Source of the DNA: Echinostoma caproni | Taxonomy: Eukaryota > Platyhelminthes > Trematoda > Plagiorchiida > Echinostomatidae | Length of the DNA stretch: 13,901 nt | NCBI GenBank assembly: GCA_900618425.1 | Contig: UZAN01056088.1 | Location: 1 to 13,901 of the forward strand | Reading direction: 5' to 3' | Part shown: one piece after another, positions 1 through 7,734 of the stretch | Layout: each line of letters starts with the position of its first letter | How positions within the stretch are numbered: position 1 is the stretch's first letter | Notes under the pieces: model-generated | What the model was told of the DNA's origin: nothing | Database searches by the model: none | What the model saw: only the letters and a program-made list of their open reading frames with translations | Program-made: the position numbers and the translations under genes

Positions 1-23
1 ATTGTTTCTATACTAGCAGCATT

Positions 24-89
24 TCGTGGCGCAGTGGTTCGGTCGCTATCACCGGCGTTCTTTGAACCGAGATTCGAGCCCGGCTACGA
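24..89 (+). repeat. tRNA-derived SINE head (A and B boxes)
   Basis: A pol III A box (TGGCGCAGTGG, 27-37) is followed 44 bases later by a B box (GATTCGAGCC, 71-80), the spacing of a tRNA gene. The flanks 24-30 and 83-89 are complementary over seven pairs with one G-T wobble, so an acceptor-like stem can form, although it is not in strict tRNA register with the T arm. The D and anticodon arms are not convincing, so this is a tRNA-derived repeat head and not a working tRNA. No hammerhead motif follows it. The repeat body probably continues to about 240, but I cannot define its end. Confidence 0.6.
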
Positions 90-244
90 TATTCAAATTT
101 GGTGGTCGGTAACAATGCGGTTATTCGGTTCAATATCACACTCAACCTAGCGGGACCTTATGTGATTCGCCCCACTCCAATTCCCGGGGTTTGCTTTACC
201 GGTTTCCAGCATGTGACTTTGGAGCTTTCCCCATCTGGTGTTTA

Positions 245-262
245 TCACACACTGGTGTGTGA
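245..262. repeat. Short perfect palindrome (TCACACAC/GTGTGTGA)
   Basis: Eight bases (245-252) are perfectly inverted at 255-262 across a TG spacer. It is a short CA/TG palindrome able to form a small hairpin or cruciform. No function is implied. Confidence 0.8.
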
Positions 263-1320
263 AAAAAATCCTCCGAAAAATAGATAAGACCAGTAGTCTG
301 AACAATGCAATATACATTCATGATAGAATCGGTGAAATTCTCTCGGTGAACCACCGCATATGACCCAACCAGGATGGTACATGAGGCCGCTTAACACCAA
401 AGTTGTGTGGTGTTTTCGGGGCTTAAAATCTGGAATATGCGGACTCAATGACAGTGACTGTTTACCAGTTTTCTCATCATCATCTACATTCGAGTCATCA
501 TCATTATCATCGCGAGTATGTGTTGAATGCATTTGAACCATTGACAAGACAGATTTGTTGCTACCCTCCGCGTGCAGATCATGAACTGATGCAAACATCC
601 GATTCGCTGGAAAATAAAGGATGATTTTTCAATCGAAATTCCAGTTCTAGCCTATGGGGGAATCGAATTTTCTATTTCAGATTCACTCGTCCGCCTAACC
701 AAACTTCTAAAACCAGGGAAATGTCTAGTAAATTCCATTTTCATTTTGAGGGGAATAAACCGAGTGTCAAAGAAATTATCAATATTTAAAAGAAAAAAAT
801 CACTGTTTAAGGGAATAGGTGCAATCGATCTGGTGTGCCTCCGGGTCATGGACACGGATAAGTTAACCGTAAATAACACTGGCTCAGGTATACTCAATTA
901 ACCGGTAACAGAAGAGTAGCAACCGTAACCGATGATAAACACGCTATTTTTCTTTCATTTGACAAGCGTTCTACCCATAAAAGTTCCACAGGGATCTGAT
1001 GATAGAAACGGGGGTGGGGTGATGATTTTGACCACCAGTTGTCTCATTTCTTCTGCTCTACAGGACTAATTGGCGGGAACCAATGAACCAAATTACTGAT
1101 CACCAGTTTCTCCAAGTCTTTAATGGAAGAAAAGGATTAACAACCACACGCCCTGCCTTGTAGTTCACATTTCAGTTTATGCAAAGTTAAGAGGTGTAAA
1201 CTCAGGTAAAAAACAAATAGAGAACAGTGCACGGGAAAACTGGTTACCAGTTGTGTTTTCTGGAGCGGAAGCTCTTGTGAATCCGCCTCGCGTCCGCTGA
1301 GTCGACCTAATTTTGCGAAC
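263..1320. other. No gene recognised
   Basis: Anonymous sequence. An imperfect TCA/ATC-rich patch lies at about 473-510 and gives an aspartate-rich stretch in the longest minus-strand open frame (245-598). That frame has no recognisable motif and I do not call it a gene. Near 958-1015 there is a faint resemblance to the tRNA-head family (GCGTTCTACC at 967-976) followed by CTGATGA at 987 and GAAAC at 996 with no stem II between them. I treat this as unproven. Confidence 0.6.
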
Positions 1321-1323
1321 ATA

Positions 1324-1349
1324 GCTACTGAGCTTTCCACAATCGCCAC
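1324..1349 (+). repeat. Fragment of a dispersed repeat (GCTACTGAGC type)
   Basis: These 26 bases match the segment at 1640-1665 with only four differences and resemble 7376-7392. In the 1557-1641 copy the same string follows the tRNA-like head, so this is probably the body of that SINE without its head. Confidence 0.55.
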
Positions 1350-1448
1350 ACAAATTTCAAATCTGTCGAACAACAGTTTCAACTATTAACCTTGTCTTAG
1401 AAGCTCATTCGGTGGACTCCGGCGAATTCTGAGGAAAATCTGTCGGGG

Positions 1449-1470
1449 CAGTTAGCTTACAGGCTAACTG
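1449..1470. repeat. Hairpin CAGTTAGC / GCTAACTG
   Basis: A perfect 8-bp inverted repeat (1449-1456 with 1463-1470) is separated by a six-base loop TTACAG. It is not followed by a T-run and no gene is nearby, so it is recorded as structure only. Confidence 0.8.
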
Positions 1471-1556
1471 GGGGATGCCATGTGCCATATGCCCATACGC
1501 CCCAGTAAGTTGGATGGGTAAATTCGAATGTGAAAAGATCCGTGCTCTGTCGGTGT

Positions 1557-1665
1557 GGCCTCTTAGCTCATCAGCTGGTAGAACGTGCGCGTGCAAAAGC
1601 GTAGGTGGCTTCCATGCGTGAGTTCGAAGCCCACCGAGGCTACTGAACTTTTCACAATCGCCATA
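1557..1665 (+). repeat. tRNA-derived SINE with a foldable cloverleaf-like head
   Basis: The A box TAGCTCA (1564-1570) runs on into TGGTAGAAC (1576-1584), and the B-box region GAGTTCGAAGCCC is at 1620-1632. An acceptor stem of 1557-1563 with 1635-1641 pairs at six of seven positions, one as a G-T wobble. A D stem (1566-1569 with 1581-1584) pairs three of four. An anticodon-like stem (1586-1590 with 1599-1603) pairs five of five with an eight-base loop. A T stem (1618-1622 with 1630-1634) pairs four of five. The oversized variable region (about 1604-1617) and the eight-base loop argue against a functional tRNA. Downstream sequence 1634-1665 recurs at 1324-1349 and 7370-7392, as expected of a SINE body. 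I see no hammerhead here. Confidence 0.65.
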
Positions 1666-1748
1666 TAAAATGGTTCAAACAAAAATATTGCCGTGCTGAA
1701 CGGGACCGCATATTGTGTATTGTCGAGCTTGGCTGGATTAGTCTGTTA

Positions 1749-1763
1749 TTGTTGTTGTTGTTG
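1749..1763. repeat. (TTG)5 microsatellite
   Basis: Five TTG units followed by a short T run. Simple repeat. Confidence 0.9.
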
Positions 1764-1854
1764 TTTTGAGACAGTTAAAACGCATCTGGTGAATCATCTG
1801 ATCCCAAAACTCACTTTTACGCTCAACTTAAAAACCATTAAAAATGATCCTATC

Positions 1855-1913
1855 TGTGTGTGTGTGTGTGCCAATGATTGCAATACGTGCACGCACGCAC
1901 ACACATACACACG
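1855..1913. repeat. (TG)8 tract facing a (CA)-rich tract
   Basis: A perfect (TG)8 run at 1855-1870 is followed by CA-rich sequence at about 1888-1913. The two arms are complementary, so they form an imperfect inverted pair of simple repeats. Confidence 0.85.
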
Positions 1914-2143
1914 AAAAAACCATGAACAATTGCAAACCAACCGAGAGCAGACGAGAAGTGAAGAAGTACAAAACGGAAACACAGGCGGGAACTTACCCCC
2001 AGTGGCTCGTGTGCCTGGACGCCTAGTCTCGTAGGACTCGGTCGTGTTCCACACGTGGCTACCAGTCCGGAACTCAAGCAAGTCATTGCGGTGGACCCGT
2101 TCGGTGGGTGACGTAATTGTGTTGTCATTGAGCAGGTTCTACT

Positions 2144-2203
2144 CACACACACACACGCGAGCGCGCGCGCACACACACACACGCAAGCGCGGGCGGGCAC
2201 ACA
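2144..2203. repeat. CA / CG alternating purine-pyrimidine tract
   Basis: A CA run with CGCG at its end (2144-2159) is followed, after a single A that breaks the alternation, by a CG run and then a CA run (2161-2185), then a GC-rich CAAGCGCGGGCGGGCACACA-like stretch. Two near-adjacent uninterrupted alternating purine-pyrimidine blocks, one with a CG core, are a classical Z-DNA-prone composition. They also create the cysteine/valine- or threonine/histidine-rich open frames around here, which are artefacts. Confidence 0.85.
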
Positions 2204-2693
2204 GGGGATGGGACACAACACTATGTTGAAATGTGTAAAATCGATGACAAGTGCATTCACACTCGTCTATTTGTTTCGGAAAATCTCTGACCGGGAATAG
2301 AGCAAGCGTGTGCGGGAAAGAAAGGATGTCCGCGAGTGTCTGTTCGTTTCCGAACTCAAATATATCGATGATGCAATAGTGAAACACTCTTGCTTAGATC
2401 AACAGTCGGACAGAAATTTTGCACATATTCTCTACAGATGTTGCACGATTGAATAGTGAATGATATACACACTGTTGTCAGATAATGTTTTGGACAATTC
2501 CACTTGATCCGAATTTGTACACAAAACTCAGCTGAAATTTTGCTAAAATGTCCGGATCGACCGAGTGAGTGGACCAACTTTTGGTTCGTCAGTTCTGCTC
2601 CTTTGATCTGTGATGCGGTACTGGGGCAAGTGAATGACGTTCATTTTGATGACCCCCAAGTTTGTGCGGAGTGTGCGCATGATTCGTACCGGC

Positions 2694-2860
2694 GTGTGTG
2701 TGTGTGTGGTACAACTGTACGTGTATGTGCGTGTGTGTGTGCATATGTGTGTGTATGGGCACACACTAGCACGGACGCACATGTGTCCCAACACCCTATA
2801 CAGCACAATTCATTGTATGCACACATACACGCAGGCATGCACGCACGCACGCACGCACAT
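2694..2860. repeat. TG arrays followed by CA and (GCAC)5 arrays
   Basis: TG-rich runs at 2694-2708 and 2721-2755 are followed by CA-rich patches from about 2760. A perfect (GCAC)5 tetranucleotide run lies at 2839-2858. As at 1855-1913, TG precedes CA, so the block can fold back imperfectly on itself. Confidence 0.85.
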
Positions 2861-3004
2861 CTTCGTAATTCGACCAACCAGAGTTCGGATACGGGAATCA
2901 ATGCATCTGGGTCCGACCACTTCAAAATCAACGATTCAATAGAGAACAAAATGAAGGATATAAACACCGACCTTCTTCAATTGAAGGAGGATTTGAGGGG
3001 TTAA

Positions 3005-3014
3005 GGGGGGGATN
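3005..3014. other. G run with an unresolved base
   Basis: A short G run ends beside an N at 3014. A second N occurs at 5587. These are assembly or base-call uncertainties, and any frame crossing them is unreliable. Confidence 0.9.
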
Positions 3015-3125
3015 GTGGTGGTAGGGAAGTTGTGCATGGCATAAGACCAACCAGTGGGCCTGAACGAGGCAGTTCGGGTGCCAACCATCCAGTGAATCTG
3101 TCTGGTCACCTCCAGTCATTGTGCC

Positions 3126-3206
3126 GTACACGAGCGCACACATACACACGCAGTACCGATTGTCCCCCACTGTGCTTTGGCGCATCAGCACACCTGTGTG
3201 TGTGTG
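3126..3206. repeat. CA-rich patch followed by (TG)6
   Basis: CA-rich sequence at 3126-3151 and a perfect (TG)6 at 3195-3206 are the last members of the simple-repeat cluster that starts near 1749. Here the order is CA then TG. Confidence 0.8.
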
Positions 3207-3786
3207 CATCGCGATGAGGATTGGTCAGATACCGAATCTTCACCGAATCAGTTCTATCTCCACATTGGTGTGCACCTAATCTGCGCAGTTCTATCATGCA
3301 GATAAGCAAATAAGTCATTTTGGACAGGTTTTTTGGTATCACTGGGCTGGGTCTCGATCCATGAAAGATCAATCCGTTTAGACACCCATTTGACAATACC
3401 ACAGGTTATCACCCGTTAACCAGGGGATGTAGGAACAAACCGATGCTCACTTCTGAGCGAGACACCTTGGTGACGGTTTCTTCCGATGTATTTTGGATTA
3501 TGTCTGCAATGCCGGCGAAATAGTATGATTACTTTTTTGCGTTTACAGTGTTTTCGAACGATTTGTTCATTCTTTCGGGTGCGTTAGCGCAGTTTCTCGT
3601 CGTGCGAAACATTCGCTCAAATTTAATGAAGGGGAGAAATGTGCCACGGGAAAGACGTATTCACTTCGAATTCATGTTATTCGCGTCTGGTAGCGGGAGC
3701 AAATCTCAGACTTGAACACTATTCAAATGTTATTTGGTTTGGGTGGCTAACAGGTGATGCGACGAAGCTGTGCGTTCTATGAGGAA
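3207..3786. other. No gene recognised
   Basis: Anonymous sequence. A B-box-like string GGTCTCGATCC occurs at about 3349-3359 without a credible A box. No hammerhead, coding motif or simple repeat of note. Confidence 0.6.
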
Positions 3787-3804
3787 GATTTGATTTGATC
3801 AGAT
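3787..3804 (-). repeat. Pentanucleotide SINE-tail-like repeat
   Basis: On the plus strand this is GATTTGATTTGATCAGAT. The same 18-mer with one difference occurs at 6332-6349. On the minus strand it follows the hammerhead at 3851-3896 and, at 6332-6349, follows a tRNA-like head, as expected if it is the 3' tail of these repeats. Confidence 0.5.
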
Positions 3805-3850
3805 GATGAACTGGTCGTGTAAATGAGGTGTGAGCTGAAAAGCTGGAAAG

Positions 3851-3896
3851 TACTGGACAGCTGTCTCGACTTGGTTAGGTCTCATCAGTGCAGTGC
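3851..3896 (-). ncRNA. Hammerhead ribozyme motif, decayed (A14 to G)
   Basis: Read on the minus strand, the core CTGATGA (3888-3882) is intact. Stem II is GACC/AGTC (3881-3878 with 3871-3868, three of four paired) with a six-base loop. The second core block reads GAG where GAA is required, so A14 is changed. Stem III is the two-pair AC/GT with loop AGCT, and the cleavage triplet GTC ends at 3856. Stem I can form from 3896-3891 and 3855-3851 only if two extra bases (CA, 3890-3889) are left between it and the core. The A14 change and the insertion should abolish cleavage. Sequence 3830-3867 matches 12334-12371 at 33 of 38 positions, all five differences being transitions. Confidence 0.7.
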
Positions 3897-3959
3897 GTGA
3901 ATCCATCGACACACGTCTGACTCAGGACTGTGTGCCATAAAATTCATTTATAAAAACAA

Positions 3960-4608
3960 AAAAGTTTCATAATTTGCATGTGGGCTGAATACTGCCAGGC
4001 TGTCCAGGCCATGGCAGGTGTATTTCTTGAGGAATCCACAACCGGAGCCTTCGGCTAGCCAAAACCCGACTCGCAAAACAGCGGGGCGATTATTAAAAAT
4101 ATCAATTCATTTGGGGCCGGTGTCCAGTTCATCGGATCGTACCCCTATGGAGGGGTCAAATGTCCGAGGTGCCCAATACACCTGGATGCCCAATCAAGCG
4201 GGTGACCACTGCAGTAACCGGGAACTTGCCTGTGTGTGGTTCTTACACCTCCTCTTGGTGGGTCTGGAATCAGGGTTTTTGACCGACTCCCCTAGGTGAA
4301 CTACCATCAGTCCACCGACCCGGTTATAACCCGGGATATCGACAAGTCGTTCCCTCACTTTGGCGGGAAAACACGTCCGCCATGAGCAGCCAGTGAGTCG
4401 GGCTTCTTCAGCGAAGGCTAATTGAGACTATTGGTCCTATGGGAGCATCTCGTGAGGTGCAAGAGAAGGGTGACCAGCCACAACCCTAGACACCCACGCT
4501 CGATCATGCTGAGGCTTTTGGAGGCTAACCATCGACCTAACTGGGGATCGAACTCGGGGCCTCATAGGTAGAACGCAAGTACACTAATCACTCGACCACT
4601 GGGCAGCT
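3960..4608 (-). repeat. Long tRNA-headed repeat, about 650 bp
   Basis: On the minus strand the A box TGGTCGAGTGATTAG (4598-4584) and B box GAGTTCGATCC (4555-4545) are both well kept. The flanking acceptor-like arms pair at five of seven positions, two of them wobble, and the T stem is weak (three of five). The body runs toward lower coordinates with no gene motif. Its end is not defined; 3960 is a guess from the T/A-rich junction. The shared core CTTGCGTTCT links this head to those at 6399-6455 and 12229-12283. A plus-strand 93-residue open frame at 4018-4299 lies inside this repeat and shows no recognisable motif. Confidence 0.5.
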
Positions 4609-5031
4609 AATCAGATCGCTTTTAATTTGGAATAGACACGATATAGCTTACCCCATCTTTGCGAGCTTGTTGCGAACAAGGGACCTCTCTCATCTCTGTG
4701 CGGAAAACCTGTGCTTTCGTGTGTGGGTGAAATCAACACCTCTGAGTCAACTGTGAGACATGAATGTTCAGTCATGGTTGTTGTTACATCCTTCTTGTGT
4801 TTTAAATCCGCCAGGCAGTGTGTTATTTATTTGAAGAACAGCATCGGATGAGGGAACATAATGTTACATAGAACAAAACATCTAATTTGTAACAATTGAT
4901 TAGCATTTTCATGGTTGTCTCTTTATCAGTGATCACCACCCTGTTTGTATTTTATGTATTTGCAAAAGTCGATCCTTTAATTTACTCGCGGATGCCATCG
5001 AAACCCAACAACAACTTCTTGGTGCGCGCAA
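4609..5031. other. No gene recognised
   Basis: Anonymous AT-rich sequence without repeats, ribozyme motifs or coding signals that I can support. Confidence 0.6.
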
Positions 5032-5053
5032 ACTACTCACAAATGTGAGTAGT
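5032..5053. repeat. Perfect 10-bp inverted repeat
   Basis: ACTACTCACA (5032-5041) is exactly inverted at 5044-5053 around AA. Outer GGTG (5021-5024) and CACC (5063-5066) could extend the hairpin imperfectly. With only two spacer bases it is best seen as a palindrome in DNA. There is no adjoining gene to suggest a regulatory role. Confidence 0.85.
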
Positions 5054-5912
5054 ACCTCATCACACCAGTAGTACTTAAAATCACGGATCAAGATTTGTAT
5101 GAACTGTGATTAATCCAGTCACGACTGGGCGATTTTGATGCTGGTCTCTTATATCAAGTGTTATTTCATTGATTGGTGAGCTTAGAAACGAGGACTAACC
5201 ATCATGCACAATTTCTGAAATTCACGGCATTATGTAACCCTACCCCCACCCCGTGCTTCACTCCTCCAGAAATCTTGGGCAATAATATTTGAATTATCGA
5301 AAAGCTAATGATTATACGTGTTACTTTATGAGACTAAACTAGTTCATAGATATAAATCGGGTTATTAGCCACATCCACACACCGAGATTGACGATGAATA
5401 GCAACCACTAAGTGATCCATTGCTGCAATGAAATTCGTCTTCAATCATTTTGGAATAATTCACAAAAATATTCTTGCACATATGTTTTTCATATAAGACC
5501 GTAGTTGATCTAAGCACATGCAGTGAATGATGCAACAAATCACTACATCACGTGATCCTATCTTAGACGTTAGGGTGCTTCTTCCTNAAAATACGCTCCG
5601 AACTGTTACCCATTGGTCATAGCTGGTTCAATCACCGATCGATACTGTTAGGAGGGTGGATGATGTTTGGAAGCTTTCTGTAACCAGCTATAGTAAATTT
5701 TTTGGCGTTATAAATTCGAAACATGCCCGTGATGCAACTTGTAGGTTGTTTCAACTTTCTGTAATGTATCTAAATTATCGTTGATCAAAAAAGCCCACAA
5801 CCGATGTGGATTGATTGTTTCGTATGAAAGGTAATAGCTTGTTCTTCATTGTAGCAATTCGCCACGTTTTGTTCACTGTATCACGCTGCTACAGCCACAG
5901 AAATTTTGATTC
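5054..5912. other. No gene recognised
   Basis: Anonymous sequence with an unresolved base at 5587. Immediately before the next element, CCACAGAA (5895-5902) and TTCTGTGG (5910-5917) form a perfect 8-bp inverted repeat that overlaps the element's first bases. Confidence 0.6.
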
Positions 5913-6260
5913 TGTGGTGATCCTAGCTTACGGAATGACGCAAACCTCCGGGATGGGGCATGTTGCAGTTTCTAGACAGCTGTAATGAGTCAAGCTTCCC
6001 AGATGATGCGTTGCAGCTTCTAGACAGCGGACCATAGACCAATTGTGCTGACCAATTATAAGTTGCACGGCCTAGACAGAAGCTGTAAGACGTCAAAAAT
6101 ACGCTAACGGGATTGATAGATACCTGAATATCCAATAAACTTTTCCTTGCAACCGGGTTCCATGGGATACCGTTGTTCAAGTGCCCGTGTGATTCAGCGC
6201 TTTCGTGATATCCGTGATTCCCGATACGCGGTTCGTAATCCGTGATCTGTGCGCATTACA
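5913..6260 (+). mobile_element. Putative solo LTR, copy A
   Basis: This stretch is homologous along its length to 8198-8622. Both begin TGTGGTGATCC, share internal blocks (CAGAAGCTGT near 6079 and 8375; GGGATA near 6165 and 8528), carry AATAAA at similar points (6134-6139 here) and end with ATCCGTGAT repeats. This copy ends TGCGCATTACA, giving the TG...CA termini typical of LTRs. No primer-binding site or gag/pol sequence follows, so it would be a solo LTR of a Gypsy- or CsRn1-like element. I found no clear target-site duplication, so the LTR identity is an inference. It could instead be another kind of dispersed repeat with a polyadenylation signal. Confidence 0.5.
6134..6139 (+). promoter_or_regulatory. 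AATAAA polyadenylation-signal-like hexamer
   Basis: AATAAA lies at the equivalent place in both copies of the LTR-like repeat (here and 8476-8481), which makes it more credible than a lone hexamer in AT-rich DNA. Confidence 0.4.
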
Positions 6261-6331
6261 ATCATTGCAAGTTCTTCAAGGGGTGTAAATGACAGTGGAA
6301 ATACTTTCTTTTCCGTATAACACTAAGGTTG

Positions 6332-6470
6332 GATTTGATTTGATTAGATACCGAACCTTGTCGTTTGCAAAATGAATGAACTATTTCGACCCAATTGGGG
6401 ATCGAACTCGGCACTTGATCACAGCCAAAACGCAAGCAGACTATCCGCTCAGCCACAGAACGGCTACTCA
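6332..6470 (-). repeat. tRNA-derived SINE with pentanucleotide tail
   Basis: On the minus strand the A box TGGCTGAGCGGATAG (6455-6441) is close to consensus and the B box GAGTTCGATCC (6409-6399) is perfect. Cloverleaf pairing is largely lost. The interior CTTGCGTT is shared with the heads at 4545-4598 and 12229-12283. The repeat ends in ATCTAATCAAATCAAATC (6349-6332), also seen at 3787-3804. There is no convincing hammerhead between head and tail; a GAAAT at 6387-6383 is the only reminiscent string. Confidence 0.6.
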
Positions 6471-6917
6471 AACCGTTTTTTTCGCGTTACGTATACACGA
6501 TATCACACAATCCATTGTTTCGAGCTGAAAGCAAGTATCGCATCACTACAGACTAAAAACAGCCGTAAAGGGAGAGAGAAGATACTTTCTTATTTCAAAA
6601 TCATCTTCCGTCAATGCTTTATTCAGGAATTAATTGCTTTGTATTGAACAAAATTGATCACGGAATCGATTGAACCGCCCCTCCCCCTCCCTTGACCTCT
6701 TTTGAGCACCTTAAAGGTTTTGCGATGAATACACGTGAGCAAAAGTTTGTGAAGTCACGTGCGCGAACACACACACATACACAGACACAAACATATTGCT
6801 GAATATAGTTCATTTCTCGTCAATCTCTTTTCTTTCATCAGTCAATCAGACAATTTTTCTAATTGTGCCCCGTTACAAAACTTTTCATTTATAAGCGAAG
6901 GGGGAAGATGTGTGATG

Positions 6918-6955
6918 ACCGGGACAGTTGTTTCTTCATGATTGGGACTCGTCAG
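6918..6955 (-). ncRNA. Hammerhead ribozyme motif, stem-decayed
   Basis: On the minus strand the core is CTGACGA (6955-6949); the C falls at position 7, the only freely variable base of this block. GAA (6934-6932) is intact. Stem III is AC/GT with loop AACT (6931-6924) and the triplet GTC ends at 6923. Stem II (6948-6945 with 6938-6935) keeps only two central pairs, and I see no stable stem I between TACTA (6960-6956) and CCGGT (6922-6918). The conserved bases are kept but the supporting helices are not, so activity is doubtful. Confidence 0.6.
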
Positions 6956-6985
6956 TAGTATGTACTCTGTTTGTGTCCCTGTCGA

Positions 6986-7038
6986 GAATCGAACCGCAAG
7001 TTATTGGTTAGAAACTTCAAATCCTCACCCCGGAGCTG
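6986..7038 (-). repeat. tRNA-derived SINE head upstream of a hammerhead
   Basis: On the minus strand the A box CAGCTCCGGGGTGAG (7038-7024) is followed 43 bases later by a perfect B box GGTTCGATTC (6995-6986). The hammerhead core begins 31 bases downstream at 6955, much the same spacing as in the copies at 7655 and 12229. Confidence 0.6.
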
Positions 7039-7040
7039 CA

Positions 7041-7095
7041 CGAATCAGTTGTCCTGGTACTCTTTGTTAGTTATCACATTTTTCCATCGCTTATA
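7041..7095 (+). repeat. Hammerhead 3' half plus repeat tail (plus strand)
   Basis: This segment aligns with 10641-10695, starting at the second core block and running through shared GTTATCACA and TTTCCATC strings. It reads GAATC, AGTT, GTC, then CTGGTAC: the 3' core, stem III loop, cleavage triplet and stem I strand. Position 15.1 is T where A is required and no CTGATGA block precedes it, so it is a truncated, dead copy. It lies back to back with the minus-strand copy at 6918-7038, whose A box ends at 7038. Confidence 0.45.
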
Positions 7096-7369
7096 AACAC
7101 CTTTATCCAGTGGGGAATTCACGATCTCCCGAAGAGTGAAACCCGCAATCAAGACCATCAACAGTGCCTGTGAACAATCGATCGAACTACTCCAAATTAA
7201 CCACTCTTAACCTTCCAATTATTTCGAATATCTTTTTGTTACTGCCTCGAGTAAAAACGTTGTTCAAAAGACAAACCGGATGCGCTGTGGTTCCACCAGC
7301 AATCAGAGATTCACTAGCACCAGCTGTCCTCCTCACATGCAACCTTATTCACGAGTGAAAAACGACAAA
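7096..7369. other. No gene recognised
   Basis: Anonymous sequence. A CAGCTGTCC string at about 7321-7329 resembles the stem III and cleavage region of the hammerheads, but no core precedes it. Confidence 0.55.
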
Positions 7370-7392
7370 CCGAGGCTACAGAACTTTTCACA
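7370..7392 (+). repeat. Fragment of the 1557-1665 SINE
   Basis: Twenty-two of 23 bases match 1634-1656, the end of the tRNA-like head and the start of the body of the SINE at 1557. The head itself is not present. Confidence 0.6.
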
Positions 7393-7654
7393 GTTTCAAC
7401 AAGGAACATAATTTGTGAAGTTCGATATAGCAAATGTCTATACGGAGGAACATATATATGTTTTTAGATATACGTACGCATCCATAAAAAAGAGACAGAC
7501 TTTGGTCGATTAGTATGGAGATGGGAAGTTGTGAATCGTTCAGTTCGATACAAGATGTCGAGCACACCGAATCACTCCTAAACAAAAACACTATCACAGA
7601 AGACGACACCTGAACAAACATAAATTGGCCGTTCGATTCAGACCTGGTATGACC

Positions 7655-7717
7655 TGGCGGGCATAGTGGTAACACACACGCTTTCTATGCGATGGGTCCG
7701 CATTTCAAACCCCGGAC
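7655..7717 (+). repeat. tRNA-derived SINE head upstream of the intact hammerhead
   Basis: The A box TGGCGGGCATAGTGG is at 7655-7669 and a B-box-like ATTTCAAACCC at 7702-7712. GTCCG (7696-7700) and CGGAC (7713-7717) pair perfectly around the B box, giving an enlarged T-arm-like hairpin. The ribozyme core starts at 7741, 29 bases after the B box. By analogy with SM-alpha, transcription from this internal promoter would produce an RNA containing the ribozyme. The end of the repeat downstream (perhaps about 7860) is not defined. Confidence 0.65.
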
Positions 7718-7734
7718 GGTGAGACGGTGATTGT

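Noticed and set aside
245..598. A 117-residue minus-strand open frame with an aspartate-rich stretch.
   Set aside because: The acidic stretch comes from a TCA/ATC simple repeat; there is no recognisable domain and no supporting splice or promoter signal.
987..1012. CTGATGA, GAAAC and a possible AC/GT stem III in a row, resembling a hammerhead.
   Set aside because: Only two bases separate the core blocks, so stem II is absent, and the base at position 17 would be G, which blocks cleavage.
1540..1580. Minus-strand TACCAG-CTGATGA, identical to part of the schistosome hammerhead.
   Set aside because: No GAA block follows a plausible stem II, and the string is explained by the tRNA A-box region of the SINE on the plus strand.
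2504..3004. The longest open frame (166 residues, plus strand).
   Set aside because: Most of its middle is encoded by TG/CA microsatellites, and overlapping frames on both strands are equally open.
3336..3382. Minus-strand sequence with GATC/GATC hairpin, GAGAC and CCCAGTG, vaguely like the decayed hammerhead at 3851.
   Set aside because: No acceptable CTGATGA equivalent; resemblance is limited to a few short strings.
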